This document shows positions 12,901 to 27,384 of a stretch of 64,000 bases of DNA, one piece after another. Source of the DNA: Sepiola atlantica (Eukaryota > Mollusca > Cephalopoda > Sepiida > Sepiolidae); assembly GCA_963556195.1 (NCBI GenBank), contig OY744544.1:43728984-43792983 (forward strand), given 5' to 3'. Each line of letters opens with the position of its first letter. Positions within the stretch are counted from its first letter, which is position 1. Below the pieces are notes generated by a model that was not told the origin of the DNA, searched no databases, and saw only the letters and a program-made list of their open reading frames with translations. The translations under genes and the position numbers were made by a program.

Positions 12901-15677
12901 TTTTGGTAGATCTGGCATTTTTTGGGATATGCTGAGTGATTTCCATTGCAATTTGGACATTTAATTTCTCCTTCGCATTCGTCTTCAGTATGGTCACGGT
13001 TTTTTCCTTCGCATTTTCCGCAGATTATCTGCATTTGAAGCACCTTAAGGGTGCTGGAATGTATGGTTCCACTTTGAAAATGATGTAACCAACTTTAATT
13101 TCTTTTAGTGGGATTGGGGTGTCGAAAGTTAATATGTATTTGTTGGGATGTATTGTTCATTTTTTTTTTGTTGATCCTTGTGTGGTTGGTGATTCCTTGT
13201 TTTTGGAATGCTTCTTTTATTTCTTTCTCTGTAGCTAGAGTTTTGATAACCCCTTTGAGGAATTTAAGTATTCGTGGGAGGAAACTTTGCACTTAAATTT
13301 GTGGAATTCCGTTAGTTTTAGTAGATTATTACTGTCTTGTTGATTATTTGTTTTGATGAGTAAATTTCAATTTCTTATTTTTTTAACATTTACAGGTTTA
13401 CTATGGGAGAAAATCACTTTCTCAATGAGAAAGGGGGGAGATCTCGGTCATTTTTTTCGTCTCTAGAGATTCTAGTACTAAGGATCTCAGGAAATTTTTC
13501 AGTCTTGCTGGGAAAGTGTTTTTCTGTAGAGGAAGGACTGGGCCCTCGTCAGAGAGATCCGCCAGCTCAGAGTAGGCTGTTTTTTTTATATTTTTTGTGA
13601 AATGTATTTAGAGTATTTAAGTTAGTATCCATATGGAATTTGTGTTTTTAATTTTCATCACCTCTGCGTCCCACCCACCTCAGAGCCCTATATGGGATGT
13701 GCTAGGGGGGCAAACCCATTCGACCTGGCAGTACTAGGGATACAGGGCTGGTATACACGATTTTGGTGTAGGTCCTGAGCACCTGTTCCATTGGTCATTT
13801 CGCTAAGTTTATTTTAGTACTCTTTTGTAGAGAAATACCAGATCTTTGCAGCCATGTCAAGGCCTATTCCCACCTCATCGTTTGACCCTTGGTCACCGCT
13901 TTCCACACAAATGGTGGGGCTTGACGTAACCAGCCGATTGATTGGATCTGGTCTCTCAAACCGCCCGTCTAGCCCAGGTATGGGCCAAAGTGGAGTGTTG
14001 CAGTGTATATAGCCACTACTTTTCTAGGTTATGAACTGCCACCAGGATCCCACCCTTGAACATAACGGGTTGCCACCCATGGCAAACTGGTGGCCTCTGT
14101 CAGGGGTTAAAAATAAAAAAGGAAGGACGGAAGAGAGAAAGAAAAAGTGAATTGTTGTTTTCGTTTTTTTGTTTTGCAGAACATGATTGAGTTTTGCAAA
14201 GGGGGAGAAAAACAAAAAAACTTCAATTTTAGGTGCATTTTGGGTCAGGAAGTCAGTATCTTCAGACAGCCTAATCTGATAGCACCAGTTAAAAATTGGA
14301 ATGCCATTTTCCTTAAGTTCAAACTTGACTTCTGTCTTTGTACATAAACCCAAACCCTCAGAGAAAACTCTGGGATATTCTTCTTTCAATTCATTCATGA
14401 ATTTTTCATTTTTAATAAACTTTTTCTTTTCTGCACTGTTTATTTCATTGCAAAAAGAGTTGATTGGAAGTTCAAATAAATTGAAAAGTACTACTCAGTG
14501 TATTCCGAAGAGACATTAAATAACCCCTTGAATTACATATACTTTTGTTTTTGCAGTTTTGCCACAGAAAGAAATATCGCACTTTAATTCTCCTTTAAAG
14601 TTTTAGTTTTTATCATGATCAGGCCCGGTTTTTTCTTTGATTATCTCTGGGGTTCATTATGCCACTTATACTCTTGCAATGCACCACTGTTGGTACATGT
14701 TCCATAGGTTGGCCATCCCTGCAATATAATATAAACAAGAATCTCCCCACTCCTCATTACTAATCAACTTACGGAGAATGAGTTATTTTCATGTCTGGAT
14801 TCTGATTCTCTTTATGCAGCGACCCAATCAAGCATCGTAATGCAAAATCTGTAAGAAGAAAAATGAGAATGGATTCAGTCTTAACATGAGTCATTTAACG
14901 ATGGAAATTCCATTTCAAACTTATGCGTAACAGACAGACAGACAGACAGACAGGGCCTTTTAAATAGAGAGGCAAATATAAAGCAAACAAAAATGAAAGT
15001 AACAAGAATCCTGGGTAAGTATATATGTTATTGTAGGAAATAAATAACAAAAACAAGTCATATTTCTGAATTTTTGAGATGAGGATTGATAATTTGTATA
15101 ATTTTGGTTATTTGGACTACATTCGAAATTCCATCCAGATTCTCGAGTTCAACACAAATATTCTTGAGTTCGAAGAGATACACCTGAAGAAGGCCGGAGG
15201 TTATAGCGGCCGAAACGTTGTTGTGATAACACTCAAGATGAGAAATGTAGTCTGCATAACCAAAATTATACAAAAACAAGTCAATTACAGATCGCTGCAA
15301 CTCATCGTTTTGTTTATTAAAACCTTCTGGTTTGATTGGCCATGTTTTAAGAATTGTAGTATATATATATATACGGTTAAGCATACAGGTATTTTCCTTT
15401 TTTTTCTTTTCCCATTGTTGGATTGGAAATTTTCGGCAACTCCTGTTGTCTTCTTCAATCAAATATGAAATTATGAAAATCAGTAGAGAAATGCCATTAT
15501 TTTAAAAACACATGCAAGAATGACGTTGCATTTGTTTAAAAATTGGTCTCAACTGTTTTTTGCTTTGTTCTTTTTTTTCTTGTGTGGATTGCTTTCCTCC
15601 ATGTAGCTTCAAAAATACATTTTATAATGTTTGTCCACAAATACTTCTGTTGTAAGATGTTATTGTAGGAAATAAAT

Positions 15678-15734
<57 letters not shown>

Positions 15735-16084
15735 GTGTGTGTATTTGGAATATGCTACTTACCAGTACCTGCACCGCAAAGGTGTTTGCCCATTCCAACA
15801 ACCTGTTGTTGATTATTTGCAATGTCTTCCACTTTTGCTGAAGAATTAAAAAAATAATAATTTTAAAAAAACCTGACTGCATATATATTTATATATGAAA
15901 CTAGATCACCTGTGATTCATGTCAGTATTTGTTATACATATTATTAGATATATAATTTCTTAACTTTCATACTGGTTAATAAAGCAGCAGCCAGCAGTTA
16001 TAGCTGCTACTGCTGCTTTTAAACAAGCATACACGTCACAGCTTTTGGCAACTGCCATTCATCATTTATGATCTCCTTCTTAAG

Positions 16085-16154
<70 letters not shown>

Positions 16155-16411
16155 TCTTGATGATAATCATGAAGCGTGCATGATGACAAGCAAAATAAAA
16201 AACAAGATCCGCAGGGTCACAGGTCATTTAGATAAAACGTCATAAAGGATCTTGCAGTTATCCCTATCTCTCTATTTCAATGGATGACGTCATCCAATAG
16301 GCACGGTTATATCTACCTATGTTTTAATGGATGCTGTCACAAAACGATGACAGCATTCACTCTACATGGGGACAAACAAACAAGCAAGCAAGATTAACAG
16401 AGTTTTAGTCG

Positions 16412-16448
<37 letters not shown>

Positions 16449-17557
16449 CATATAATAATAATAATAATAATAATCCAGGTAAAACATCCATAGGGTAGTA
16501 ATCCAAAGAATTTAAACCGGGTTTATAAAAAGTGCTCAATATCAAATAGAGCTTTTATATATGATTATTTTTATTTACAGACATGTACAAAATCTGCAAT
16601 ACTGGCATGTCGATGTTATCGATCAACAGTTATTATAAACTGAGATCTCATCAGGCAGAGTTAGAGTCTGATCTTAACATTAGATCATATTTGGAAAGAA
16701 TGAAATAGGGAGAAAAAGAAGAAGAAAAGAAATTTAAAATTTCAAAATTTGGGAAGTCACGTGGTTGAGACCGTTAAGAATGAAAATGTTAAAATCAGAA
16801 TCAAAACCCAAATATAAAATATAGAATAAAATAAAACAAAATCAAATAAAATAAAATAATGAAATAAAGTGGAAAGAGATATAATAAAAAGGGTAGAAAA
16901 AAAGATAGATAGATAGGTAAATAGAAAGGTAGATAGGTAGATAGATAAAAAAATGAAATCATCTGTTGATTCAGACAGATTACAACTTGATTTGAGACGG
17001 ATTACAACTTGATTTGAGACGGATTACAACTTGATTTGAGAATATCTGGTTCGCCCTGAGTGAAAAAATCTTTCGACGGTTTTTTGACACATTCTGTTGC
17101 ATGTATATCCCCTTTCCCCCTTTCCACTATTTCTGTCTGAATCAACAGATGATTTCATTTTTCTATCTATCTACCTATCTATCTTTCTATTTACCTATCT
17201 ATCTATCTATCTTTTTTTCTACCCTTTTTATTATATCACTTTCCACTTTATTTTATTTTATTTTATTTCAATTTTATTTTATTTTGTTTTATTCTATATT
17301 TTATATTTGGGTTTTGATTCTGATTTTAACATTTTGATTCTTAACGGTCTCAACCACGTGACTTCCCAAATTTTGAAATTCTAAATTTCTTTTCTTCTTT
17401 TTCTCCCTATTTCATTCTTTCCAAATATGATCTAATGTTAAGATCGGATTCTAACTCTGCCTGATGAGATCTCAGTTTATAATAACTGTTGATCAATAAC
17501 ATCGACATGCCAGTGTCGCAGATTTTGTATATTTCTGTGTAAATAAAAATAATCATA

Positions 17558-17598
<41 letters not shown>

Positions 17599-20500
17599 AC
17601 CAAGAAAGAATAAGCAAGTGTGGCACATTCTGTCAATTAATGCTGACCACAGCCAAACCCGAAGCTAGTGTTGAAAAAAAAACTAAAATAACATTTCAGG
17701 TGTCAGACAAAAGAAGAATACAGATGTTCAAAGAGAATGGTGCCATGCAATATTAGGCAAATATGTGATTTAGGTCAAAGAACTATTGTAATACTGTAAT
17801 GAGATTACCTGTTAGTAGGTAAAGTAATACTAATAATAATGATACTAATGCGATAACTCATAATATCTATGATGATGATGAGAGCTGGCTTTTTTATTAA
17901 AATTGGCAATTCAAATATAGGTTAAAGATTGGAATGCAGGTCTCGGTCACTTTTAGAATTGAAGACCGAGTTTACTTTGACAGGTTGTGATTTATGGAAA
18001 TCGGTAGCTGAAGTTGTAACATAAACATTGGGTTTTGATGGTTGGCTAAGAAAGTGTAAAACAAAAGCAGATTTGGATAAATACGGTCAGCTGATCAGAA
18101 ACAGGAGGAGAGCAAAGATTGACACCGAGTAACAAGAACGGCATTTTCCCCACAGTGGGGGCACGCTTACTGTAAATCAAAAAATGAGTGTTGGAATAAG
18201 ATTATGTTGACATATATCAGCAATTAAAGCGAGCAACGTAAAATCCTTTTTGTTTTGAGTTTTCATTTGTGATCAAACCTGAAAGAAGAAAATACTTCGA
18301 CATGATCAATGAATTCAGTGGCTAAAGAAAACCAGCAAGTGCTGATTTTTAGTTTTATGTAACGTGGCATCCCCAACAAAGATAATGAATTTGTTACACA
18401 TAACCATAAGAAGCAATGTCATGCATAACAATTTGAGGAACATTACAGGCTTTAATATGTGCTGCACGTGAAAAAGATAGGGGGCCACAATGTTACAATA
18501 CTGAGTATAAACGCATCTAAAAATGTTATTTTAAATTTAAGCATGACTGACAAAAGAAAATGCTTTTTTATAACTAAAGTATAACCGGCCTTTATTTTTA
18601 AAACTTTTGTTCGTCCAAAAACAAGGCATATTGCCACTGAAGCATAAGGGGCTACTGTGATAGGGGCCAGATTTATATGGGGGCAACTTGGGTGGGGAGT
18701 TAGGCAGCAAGACGTTTGTTCACATTACATTTAAATTTCTGCATGTTGGTATGGTCCGGTGATACAGGGAATAGGGAGGAAAATTTCAAAGGCAAGCAAT
18801 CCAAGGAAAGAAGCTATTAGAGTAGAAAATCTTCCAGCATCTAGGGACCTCTACAGTGAAGAGGTGTGATTTTGCTGCAAGTCTGGTGGGTCAGGGTATT
18901 ATCGTTCTTCTTCTTCTTTCGTTTGCTTCACAGTATCTCACTGTTAGATCACCAGCTCGGTTGAGAAAAGCCATGTTAATGTTTTGTTGTCTAACGCAGC
19001 TATGCCGGCTTCACCGTTGGGTGGTCGATATTTAAGGCATGACTCGATGATGTGGTCTACTGTCTGTTCAGAGTGACCACAGTCGCAGACAGCCGAGCTC
19101 CTGAGTCCCCATCCTTTCATGGTCGCGGCGAAACGGCCGACACCTGTCCTGAGGCGATTGAGCATTGTCCACTGCCGGCGAGGGAGCTTCATGCCTGGTA
19201 GGAGATAAAGTCAGCCTTTTCGTGGCCTCCTCCATAAGTACCTGCTCACAACAGCGAAACTAATGACTTTAGACTGCTTCCAGCGACCCCAGCGGTATTA
19301 TGGTTGAGATAGCACTAGTGCAGTACGTTCATCAGAGCACATTCTGTTGAACGTACTTGTAAAATAAGCACGTGAATGCAACACTGCAGCGATGTGACAA
19401 ATTCTCATTAAGAGATGCTTTCACCTGTCTATAAAAGTGGGTTGATTTTTTAAAAGTGACTTTCACAAACAGCATCCACATTTTAAGGCTATTACTTGCT
19501 TATTGTGTTTGATACCAAAGAATCTAAAAATTACAAACCAATTCTCACCCAAGTTTAAATGTTCCAAATCAATATTAAATCGCTGAAACTTTGGACCGCC
19601 ATTTTCATGTTGATGTCGTCGATCAAACTGAAAATAAAAATATGAAACTTCGAAAAGTATTTTATATGAAAGTCATGGTCACTTTATATGTTTACCCATT
19701 ATTTATTTTCTAGTCATATAAAGCCAACAGAAAGAGAGGAAAGAGTTACACAGAGTATCCAATGGCAAGAAAAACAGAAATTATAATGAATTTCCCAACC
19801 TAAGCCCCCCCACCCTATGTGTCTGTGTGTAAGCATAAAAAAACTTTTTTCTAAACAACCACAATTAGTTTTAAAAAAGTCAAATTATGAGGGGAATGAG
19901 ACAGGAAGTCATTCTTTAATGAAATAAATGTCATTGAACTCCCCATCTCTCAATTGGTTAAAGTCTTAGTATTCACAGCAAAATTAACATTTTCAGTTTT
20001 CAGAGAGAACTCTCATATGAGGTAAAAGGAAGGCAAGACAAGATAAAACAGAGAAGAAAAGGAAGAAAGAGAGAGAGAGAGAGAAATAAAATCCAGCCAA
20101 ATAGTGACAAAAACAATAAGAAAGTAAGGCTTTAGCAATTTGGCAGAAATCGCTAGAGACTTACCAAAAATGGAGAACCAACATCCATGGAAGGTTCTAG
20201 CGATTTAAGTGGAAATCCGCTTTTTCTGGATTAAAAAAAGCAGAGAACTTATATCCCCGGTTACAAAAAATGTGGAATATTGAATGGCCTTATGCCAGAG
20301 TAGATATGAAGTCAAAGGTTTTAGATGAAGTGCATTGAGGAAAAATGTCTGATTCTAAGAATTAGTAAAATATGCCAAGAGAAATATCAAAACAGATTCA
20401 AATGAGTAAAAGTATCAAGAGTGTGCCTTATAAAAATAGCTGGTGAATGAGCATGTCACAATGTGAACAATGATAGACAGATGTTTGTTTGTTTATTGGT

Positions 20501-23500
20501 CACTTATAGGCTCAAAAAATAACCGATACAATCGCTGTTTATTAATAATTTCAGCTTCATCAGACTCTTCGACCAAGCTGGCTTTGTTAGACAACTTGTG
20601 AGTGTTTTTTTCTTGATGTATCACACACATTGTTACTAATAAGACCTGTTCAAAAGGAGGTGACTCTGAATTGTTACTAATAAGACCTGTTCAAAAGGAG
20701 GTGACTCTGAATTGTTACTAATAAGACCTGTTCAAAAGGAGGTGACTGAATTGTTACTAATAAGGCCTGTTCAAAAGGAGGTGACTCTGAATTGTTACTA
20801 ATAAGACCTGTTCAAAAGGAGGTGACTCTGAATATCTTAATAGTTTTTATATAAATATAACCACAACATTCTCTATAAATCAAATAAGCCTGATAGAAGT
20901 CACTCTTTCTCACGCTTTCTTTCTGCCTCTCTCCCTTGAAATTTTGATTTTTAATTCTTTGTCGTTCTTTCTAATTAACACACACAACGTCTGCAAATCA
21001 GTAAAGCAAAATGTAAATTATTTTTTCTCTATCAAAACAATCGTATAATGTTCAGTTTTCTTTGTATTTAAATTATTTTAAATATACAAAAATTATATCA
21101 ATTTTCTCCCACGATCTGTAGCAATATTGGATGTGGGTGTCTTAAAATAGTGTTAAAACTGAATTTTCCACATTAAGTTAGACAAGTCCATTAGAAGTTA
21201 CAGATTAGAATTAGAACTACATGTTTAGGCTGTTGTGTCACAAATAGAAAGTCTCCAGTGACAGATAGTGAATAAGCTGATAAAATCCTTCTCTTTTTCT
21301 GAATTGCAAAGGAAAAAGGTTGTGTTTGAGACAGCTGCTCCATCCCCATTTTGGGGATAGGTGGGAGGAAGACCCACGCTGTATTATGTATGTATACTGT
21401 AAAAGTAGAAGAAAAACCTCGAAAGAATTGTTAAACGACCGTGTGCTATCATTATTAATAACTTTTACAATCACTTAATAAAAAGAAGACAGCTGCTACA
21501 AAAACAAAGAGAAAAAGAGCAACATACCCACAATGCCTACTACTGCTACATGTTATCGACACAAGACACCAGCTGTTTATGTATAACCATGTCATTACCC
21601 TCGACGATCATCGACCCCCGAAACGCATGTGCCGTGGGCTTCCTCTTCATCTTCTTATCAACTCTCGTGTTGGCGATTGCCGAGGAGGCAAGCACTGGCT
21701 TACAATTTGTATTCAAAGCAAGTAACAACGTAAACACAGATATTGTGTAAACTTGACTTGTTGAACATGAGTGTGTATGTGTTTGTGACGTTAAGGCCCC
21801 GTCCTTGGTGTCAACTCTTCTTAGCTAAGCCTCCAATTTTCCAAATCCAGGATATCAGCTACGACCTAATTGAGATCATTTGCCTGTCGAGACTAATTAT
21901 TGTCGTCTGCTCGTCCCAATTTGCTCAACCCCACCTGCCGAACTACTCCAATCTGCTTGTTTATTAAATATATTTATTTTCGACCGGAAATCCTAAATGT
22001 TTGTTCTTTTGCTTAGTTACTCTCAGATGACCACCAGAACCGGCCACATCCGCTTTTTTCTTAGCTTATCATTATCCGGTCACTCAGAAGTTAACAACTA
22101 ATTGTCAAGGCGTCATTCCAACTGAAGAGTTCAATGGATTAGTCGTTTTTTTTATTGTCGTTCGCTTATCTATTTCTTCATCATTTTTGTATTGTCAATT
22201 ATTTCCTAACTTAACATTTTCCAGCAGTATTGGCTGGGGGGGGGGGGGTTCATAGCATCACATTTACAGAATGAGGCACTGTCGGGAAAATCTGCGTTAG
22301 TCAAAGAATTGTAGCATCATAATGCTACAAATCCTCAATAGTCATCATTTATGTATTCACATAATATTTAAAAACAAAACTAATTTCTCAACGTATTTAA
22401 ATAAATTTTCTAATCTTCTTTGTGTTTTTTGTTATTAAATTAAACTGAAAGAGCAATGATCAGATGGATATGCTGTGTCGGATCAGATCAAACCTGGCGT
22501 ATCAGCTCTTATACTCTGTTGACGAGGTTGGATATACCAAAGCTTGATGAACTCCTGACGATCAGTCGGATACATTGGTTTGGCTATGTTGAGAGAAGTG
22601 ACTCCTGGATAAGGAAATATAGAGACCTTGAGGTGACGGCCGGAGGAAAGTTGTACAACTGAAGAAATCTTGGATGCAAACCTCCAACCAGAATCTTAGA
22701 CAGTGGAAATTAAATGGAATCAATCCTTAATATTGCCAAGCTTGGAGACTGAGATTGTGGCTGTCAGAAAATGTCAGACCTTTGATCAAGGGAAATATGA
22801 TGATAAATAAATAAGGTAAACATTAGAAATTATTTCCGACAATATATTTTGTATCAAACAGCTTTTGTGGTGACGCTCTGTTTGCAAGGGTAATATATAC
22901 AGGTGTCTAGCGGTTAATGAAGGCTGAATTATAACTCATCTCTTCCAGTGTGTGATTAATCTGTGTTTATGCTTTTTTCATCATTGTAAACAAGAATCTC
23001 CTCAAATATATGTCTAGCTGTGAACTTGTAAAAGATATACCAAATAACTTAACTGCAATAATAGCTAATAAAGGAAGACTTGTTTTTTTTATACAGCTGT
23101 GTTTGCTCTTCGTTATCCACAACCTGGATATATAACATAAATGAACAAAGGAAGTTGGTTGAGTCATGGCCTGACTAATGTAAGATGTGAACAAGAGTGA
23201 TCTTGTTCGGACTGTCAAATTGTGTTTCTTTTTACTTTTGAATTGAGATTTTGTTTTTAGTGGAAATTTTTAGAGTTTTTTTTCTTTATCATTAGGGGTG
23301 GGACGTAATGGGTGAAAATTTCAGATTCATGCGAGTAGTATTTTTTTGTGTTCATTTATACATAAATAACACTAAACAATCAAACATTTTGAAAATTTTG
23401 CAAAATTCAGAAGGTGCAGGCCAATAGTTTGGGGCTATTTTACATTCATGAAAACCCTTTCACAGCCTGAAAATGGTCCTAAATTAAAGTACTATATCAG

Positions 23501-26500
23501 ATTTAACCATCTATATTCATTCATAGCTTTTGAGGATGTTTTAGGACCTGCAATGTCGCATGAAACCACTTTTTCACCAAAAAATGATGGATTTTGAGTC
23601 CTGTGGAGCCCTAACGGCTATTTTTGGCCTGCACCCTATTATCATACACTTGTTTGGATGTTGCTATTTCTCATAATTATCTGTATAATAATATGCATGT
23701 ACCTTTATCACCTAAAACCCAGTATCTTAAAGATGATTCATGCAAAATTTGGTGCAAATTTGTTGAGTAGTTTTGTAGGAAATTCTATCTAGAAATAGTT
23801 TATCATCTCTTCTATCTGAGAGTGTCGTTTATAGTGAATTTCATAATAACTTACTGCATGAATTATTAAAAGGTAGTACTGCTACAGAAGCATTTAAAAC
23901 AGAGTTGTGTCATGGATAGAAATGTAGTGAATGGTCACAGACAAGGGCAGACCTCCAACGTCTTCAGCGCAATGACACGGTAATGGTTAGACGGATTTGT
24001 AACATCAAGCCAAAAGATACTTCCACTGTGCAGACAAGTGAGTTGCTGGGGAAACTTGGTCTTGCAGACCTCGATCTCATCTTGAGGGAGAGAAGACTTG
24101 GCTGGTATGGCCATGTAGACAGATCCAGCAGTGCAATTAACTGTGCACTAAACCTACAAGTTTCTGGTAGGTGCGGAGTTGGCCGGCCAAAGTTGTCTTG
24201 GAGGGAGTTGACAGAGAGAGACCGCAGAGACTGGAGGCTCTTAAACGCTGACCTTCAGGATCGACAGAAGTGGAGATCTGCGGTGAGAACTGTCATGCAT
24301 TCAGCTGCGCCAGCTGTCTGCAGGGGGGGGGGGGGTCAACTGGTGTGGACATTGCTCCTAATCCTGCGCGATAATCAAAAGGCCAATGATGATGATGGTC
24401 GTACATCTAAGCTGGGGTGTTAATTCACACCAAAGCAACGCAGATTTAGCACAAAGATGTGACCTGTTCAACTCCAGTAAATTGGAAAAACATGAAAAGA
24501 ATGACTTGGGTACTGAACACATTCTATCATTAGTAGTCAATATTTAACCAGAAATAACAAGAACAGATATGATCATTAAAATGGGTGGTTCTTGGGAGTT
24601 TCTTCCACATCCACCATATTCATCAGATTTAGAACCAATAGATTTTCATGTTTTGTGATCACTAGAACATTTTGTAGGTGGCAAAACATTAAAAAACAAA
24701 GAAGTTGAAAATGATTTTTCAAAATTTTTGAAACCAAACTTTTGCTACCGTGTTGGGCCGAAGTTGTTGATAATGAAAGTGATTATTGTGCCATCTCACA
24801 CGTATGCATTTATAAAAAGTTACAGTAGAAGAAAATTTGAGAAATGATGTAGATACGTACTTCATCTGTCATAAATAACAAATTAAAATTACACTAACCT
24901 TGTGTCTAATATGACCTTTTTCTACAAGGATAAACAATGAATCTTTATCATCAGATGTTGCTCTCTGAACCCAGTGTGAAAGTTGACCTAGAATGTAAAA
25001 TAATTTTTTTTTTTTTCAAAGCTTGGTTGTTTGTGATGTTTTACAATAAGGCATTCAATATTATAAAATTTTAATAAAAAATTAGTGCAAAATGATAATA
25101 GTGATTGCTGTATCCTTGAAAATGAAAACTATATACAAAGTTGTCATTCGGGTGCAAGAAACAACCAACACGATAGTAGAATGAAGAAAGAAAGGTTTAT
25201 TGGAATAGAGGGTACAATGAATGGATAGACAGAGATTAGTAACTATGAAGCAAGATAGCAGTGAATGCGGCGTTCACTATATATAGTTCTCTGTATTAGT
25301 AAGTTCACATAGTAAATAAGGGTTGTAGGATATTCTATTACAACAATGATAAATTACCACAAATAAATGTTGCTATTTATTGTTTTTGTTTTGCTTTTAA
25401 CTAATGAACTACCACTTATTAAGACTAAAAAAACACTCAAGGATAATGGTTAATGATATGGATAGAGAGACAGTTGAATGATGATCAATACTAAGAAGAT
25501 TGAAAATCTCCACAAACCACCAATAGTTGACCCAGAAAGCAGTAATTCTTCCTCCTTTGTCAGAAAAATCGCTCAAAAGACAAAATAAAAGCGAGAGTTA
25601 TGATTGAAATTAAACCTAAGCTCCATGCATACGTTTAATGCATCATGAAATCTTCTGAGAGAAATAAATTAATTTTTTATTTGGGCAAATTATTTAAATA
25701 ACAATAATAGCCATTTGTTTCGACCCTTTCAAGCTGTCAAGAATTACTGAATCTATTGTCAATCTCAGCATTGCAGCTCAGTTTGCCGAAACCAGGAAAA
25801 ACGACAACTGCTCACTAACCAAGTATTTCATTTTTCAACCAATCTGAGTCGAAACGTCAGGGTTCCTCGATCTCATTAGTTCACGATTCTTACATCGGAC
25901 ACATGATAGCCACTTGTCAGAACAAGCCTCGAGAGATCATTTGGATGTTTCAACAAAGCTTCCTAGCTATCATCTGAGGCAACGCAATGTTCATTATGAC
26001 CTTATATCACAACATCTAAGTCTTGATGAAAAAAACAAAATTTAATTCACTCTTTTTACAAATAAATATCGATAATTTTACAAAGGTTACTGATAGTGTT
26101 TATTATTCCAATAATTTTTCACCGTTAATGTGATTCGGTTAATTCCATATATGGAGTCTTTATGACTGATCAATAATTTTTAAAGAATGGTCATTTTGAC
26201 ATCACTTCATCTCTCGTGTGTCTGTCTCTTTTCCGGAATGGAAATATATATATAGTGCAGTTTAGAAGAATTTATTCGGTAAATAAGATAGATATTTTGT
26301 GTCTATTTGACCTGTTGGTCATTCTTTCTAAAATTCTAACACATTTACTTAACTGTTAAGTAAATAAAAAAATTCACCAAGTCACATTGCTTATATTATT
26401 TAGATTATTTGGACTTCTAGTCTCATCTTGGTTGTTATTTTCACAACGTTTTCACCAACATAACCCCCAACCTTCTTCATGTGGATTTTTTGAACATGGG

Positions 26501-27340
26501 AATCTTTATGTCGAACTCGGGAACCTATAAGGAATTTTGAACTTAACCCTTTATTTAATCCATAGAGTTAGATTGTTCTCGTTCCATCAGCCATAAACGG
26601 GTAGAAATGTTGAGTAATTTTAAATTTTATTCTTTGTTATTATTACCTGTAGTAAGGATTGAACCTTCAACCTTCAAAAGACTGTCACTTAGAACTGATT
26701 GTTAGTCAACACTATGATTTGTTCTGCTACGAATCCATATGGATAACTTTAGTATGAATTTTGGGAACCGTAAACTAAATCTTGTCTAGATGCATAGTAC
26801 TACTACTTATATATATATATATATATATATATTACTATTTCGTGTATCCACATAAAATTTTATAAGGAGATATACTTTTTTATGTATCAATTTTCAGTAT
26901 TTACTTCAACAGTGCTCGATACGTAAGTAGAGCTAGGTAGTAAGCTATGAAAATATATTTATGGCAATTAAGTTACACAGAGGCTCCCGCCTAACAATTT
27001 AAAAATTAAAACCTAAAATAGAAATACAAGGAACCATGTGTTAAAATAAATTCACCCATTATATTGACACAACAAAGAATCAGGATATAGGCCAATCTAT
27101 AGAAAACAGAACAATAGAAAAGGATATAGGAAGTAACACTAACCTGACTTTTGTTCGTGGGAAGCCCAACGATTGGCTGAGAGAACAACAAAGAATCTGA
27201 TTGGTTAACTAGCTAGCCTTGTATATAAAAACACCCGGTAAAAATAACTCCATGCATTTTAGCCTGAAGATTCCCCCTGGGGATGAAACGCGGGAGCCTC
27301 TGTGTAGCTTAATTGCCATAAATATATTTTCATAGCTTAC

Positions 27341-27384
<44 letters not shown>

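Noticed and set aside
14620..14718. A possible alternative TRMT13 exon between exons 11 and 12 (good acceptor TTGCAG, in frame with exon 11, open for 32 codons then a stop)
   Set aside because: Exon 11 joins exon 12 directly with correct phase and family similarity. The open block has no TRMT13 similarity and lies next to a gypsy fragment.
17097..17384. 95-codon plus open reading frame rich in Ser, Tyr, Ile and Phe
   Set aside because: Translation of CTAT and TTTTA simple repeats in the palindrome arm.
21546..21967. Overlapping open stretches on both strands with somewhat higher GC
   Set aside because: No recognisable domain, splice-flanked exon or repeat; kept as intron.
26640..26720. Possible tRNA gene
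   Set aside because: Has a B-box-like arm but no complete cloverleaf, and the same block recurs in several copies with a SINE body.
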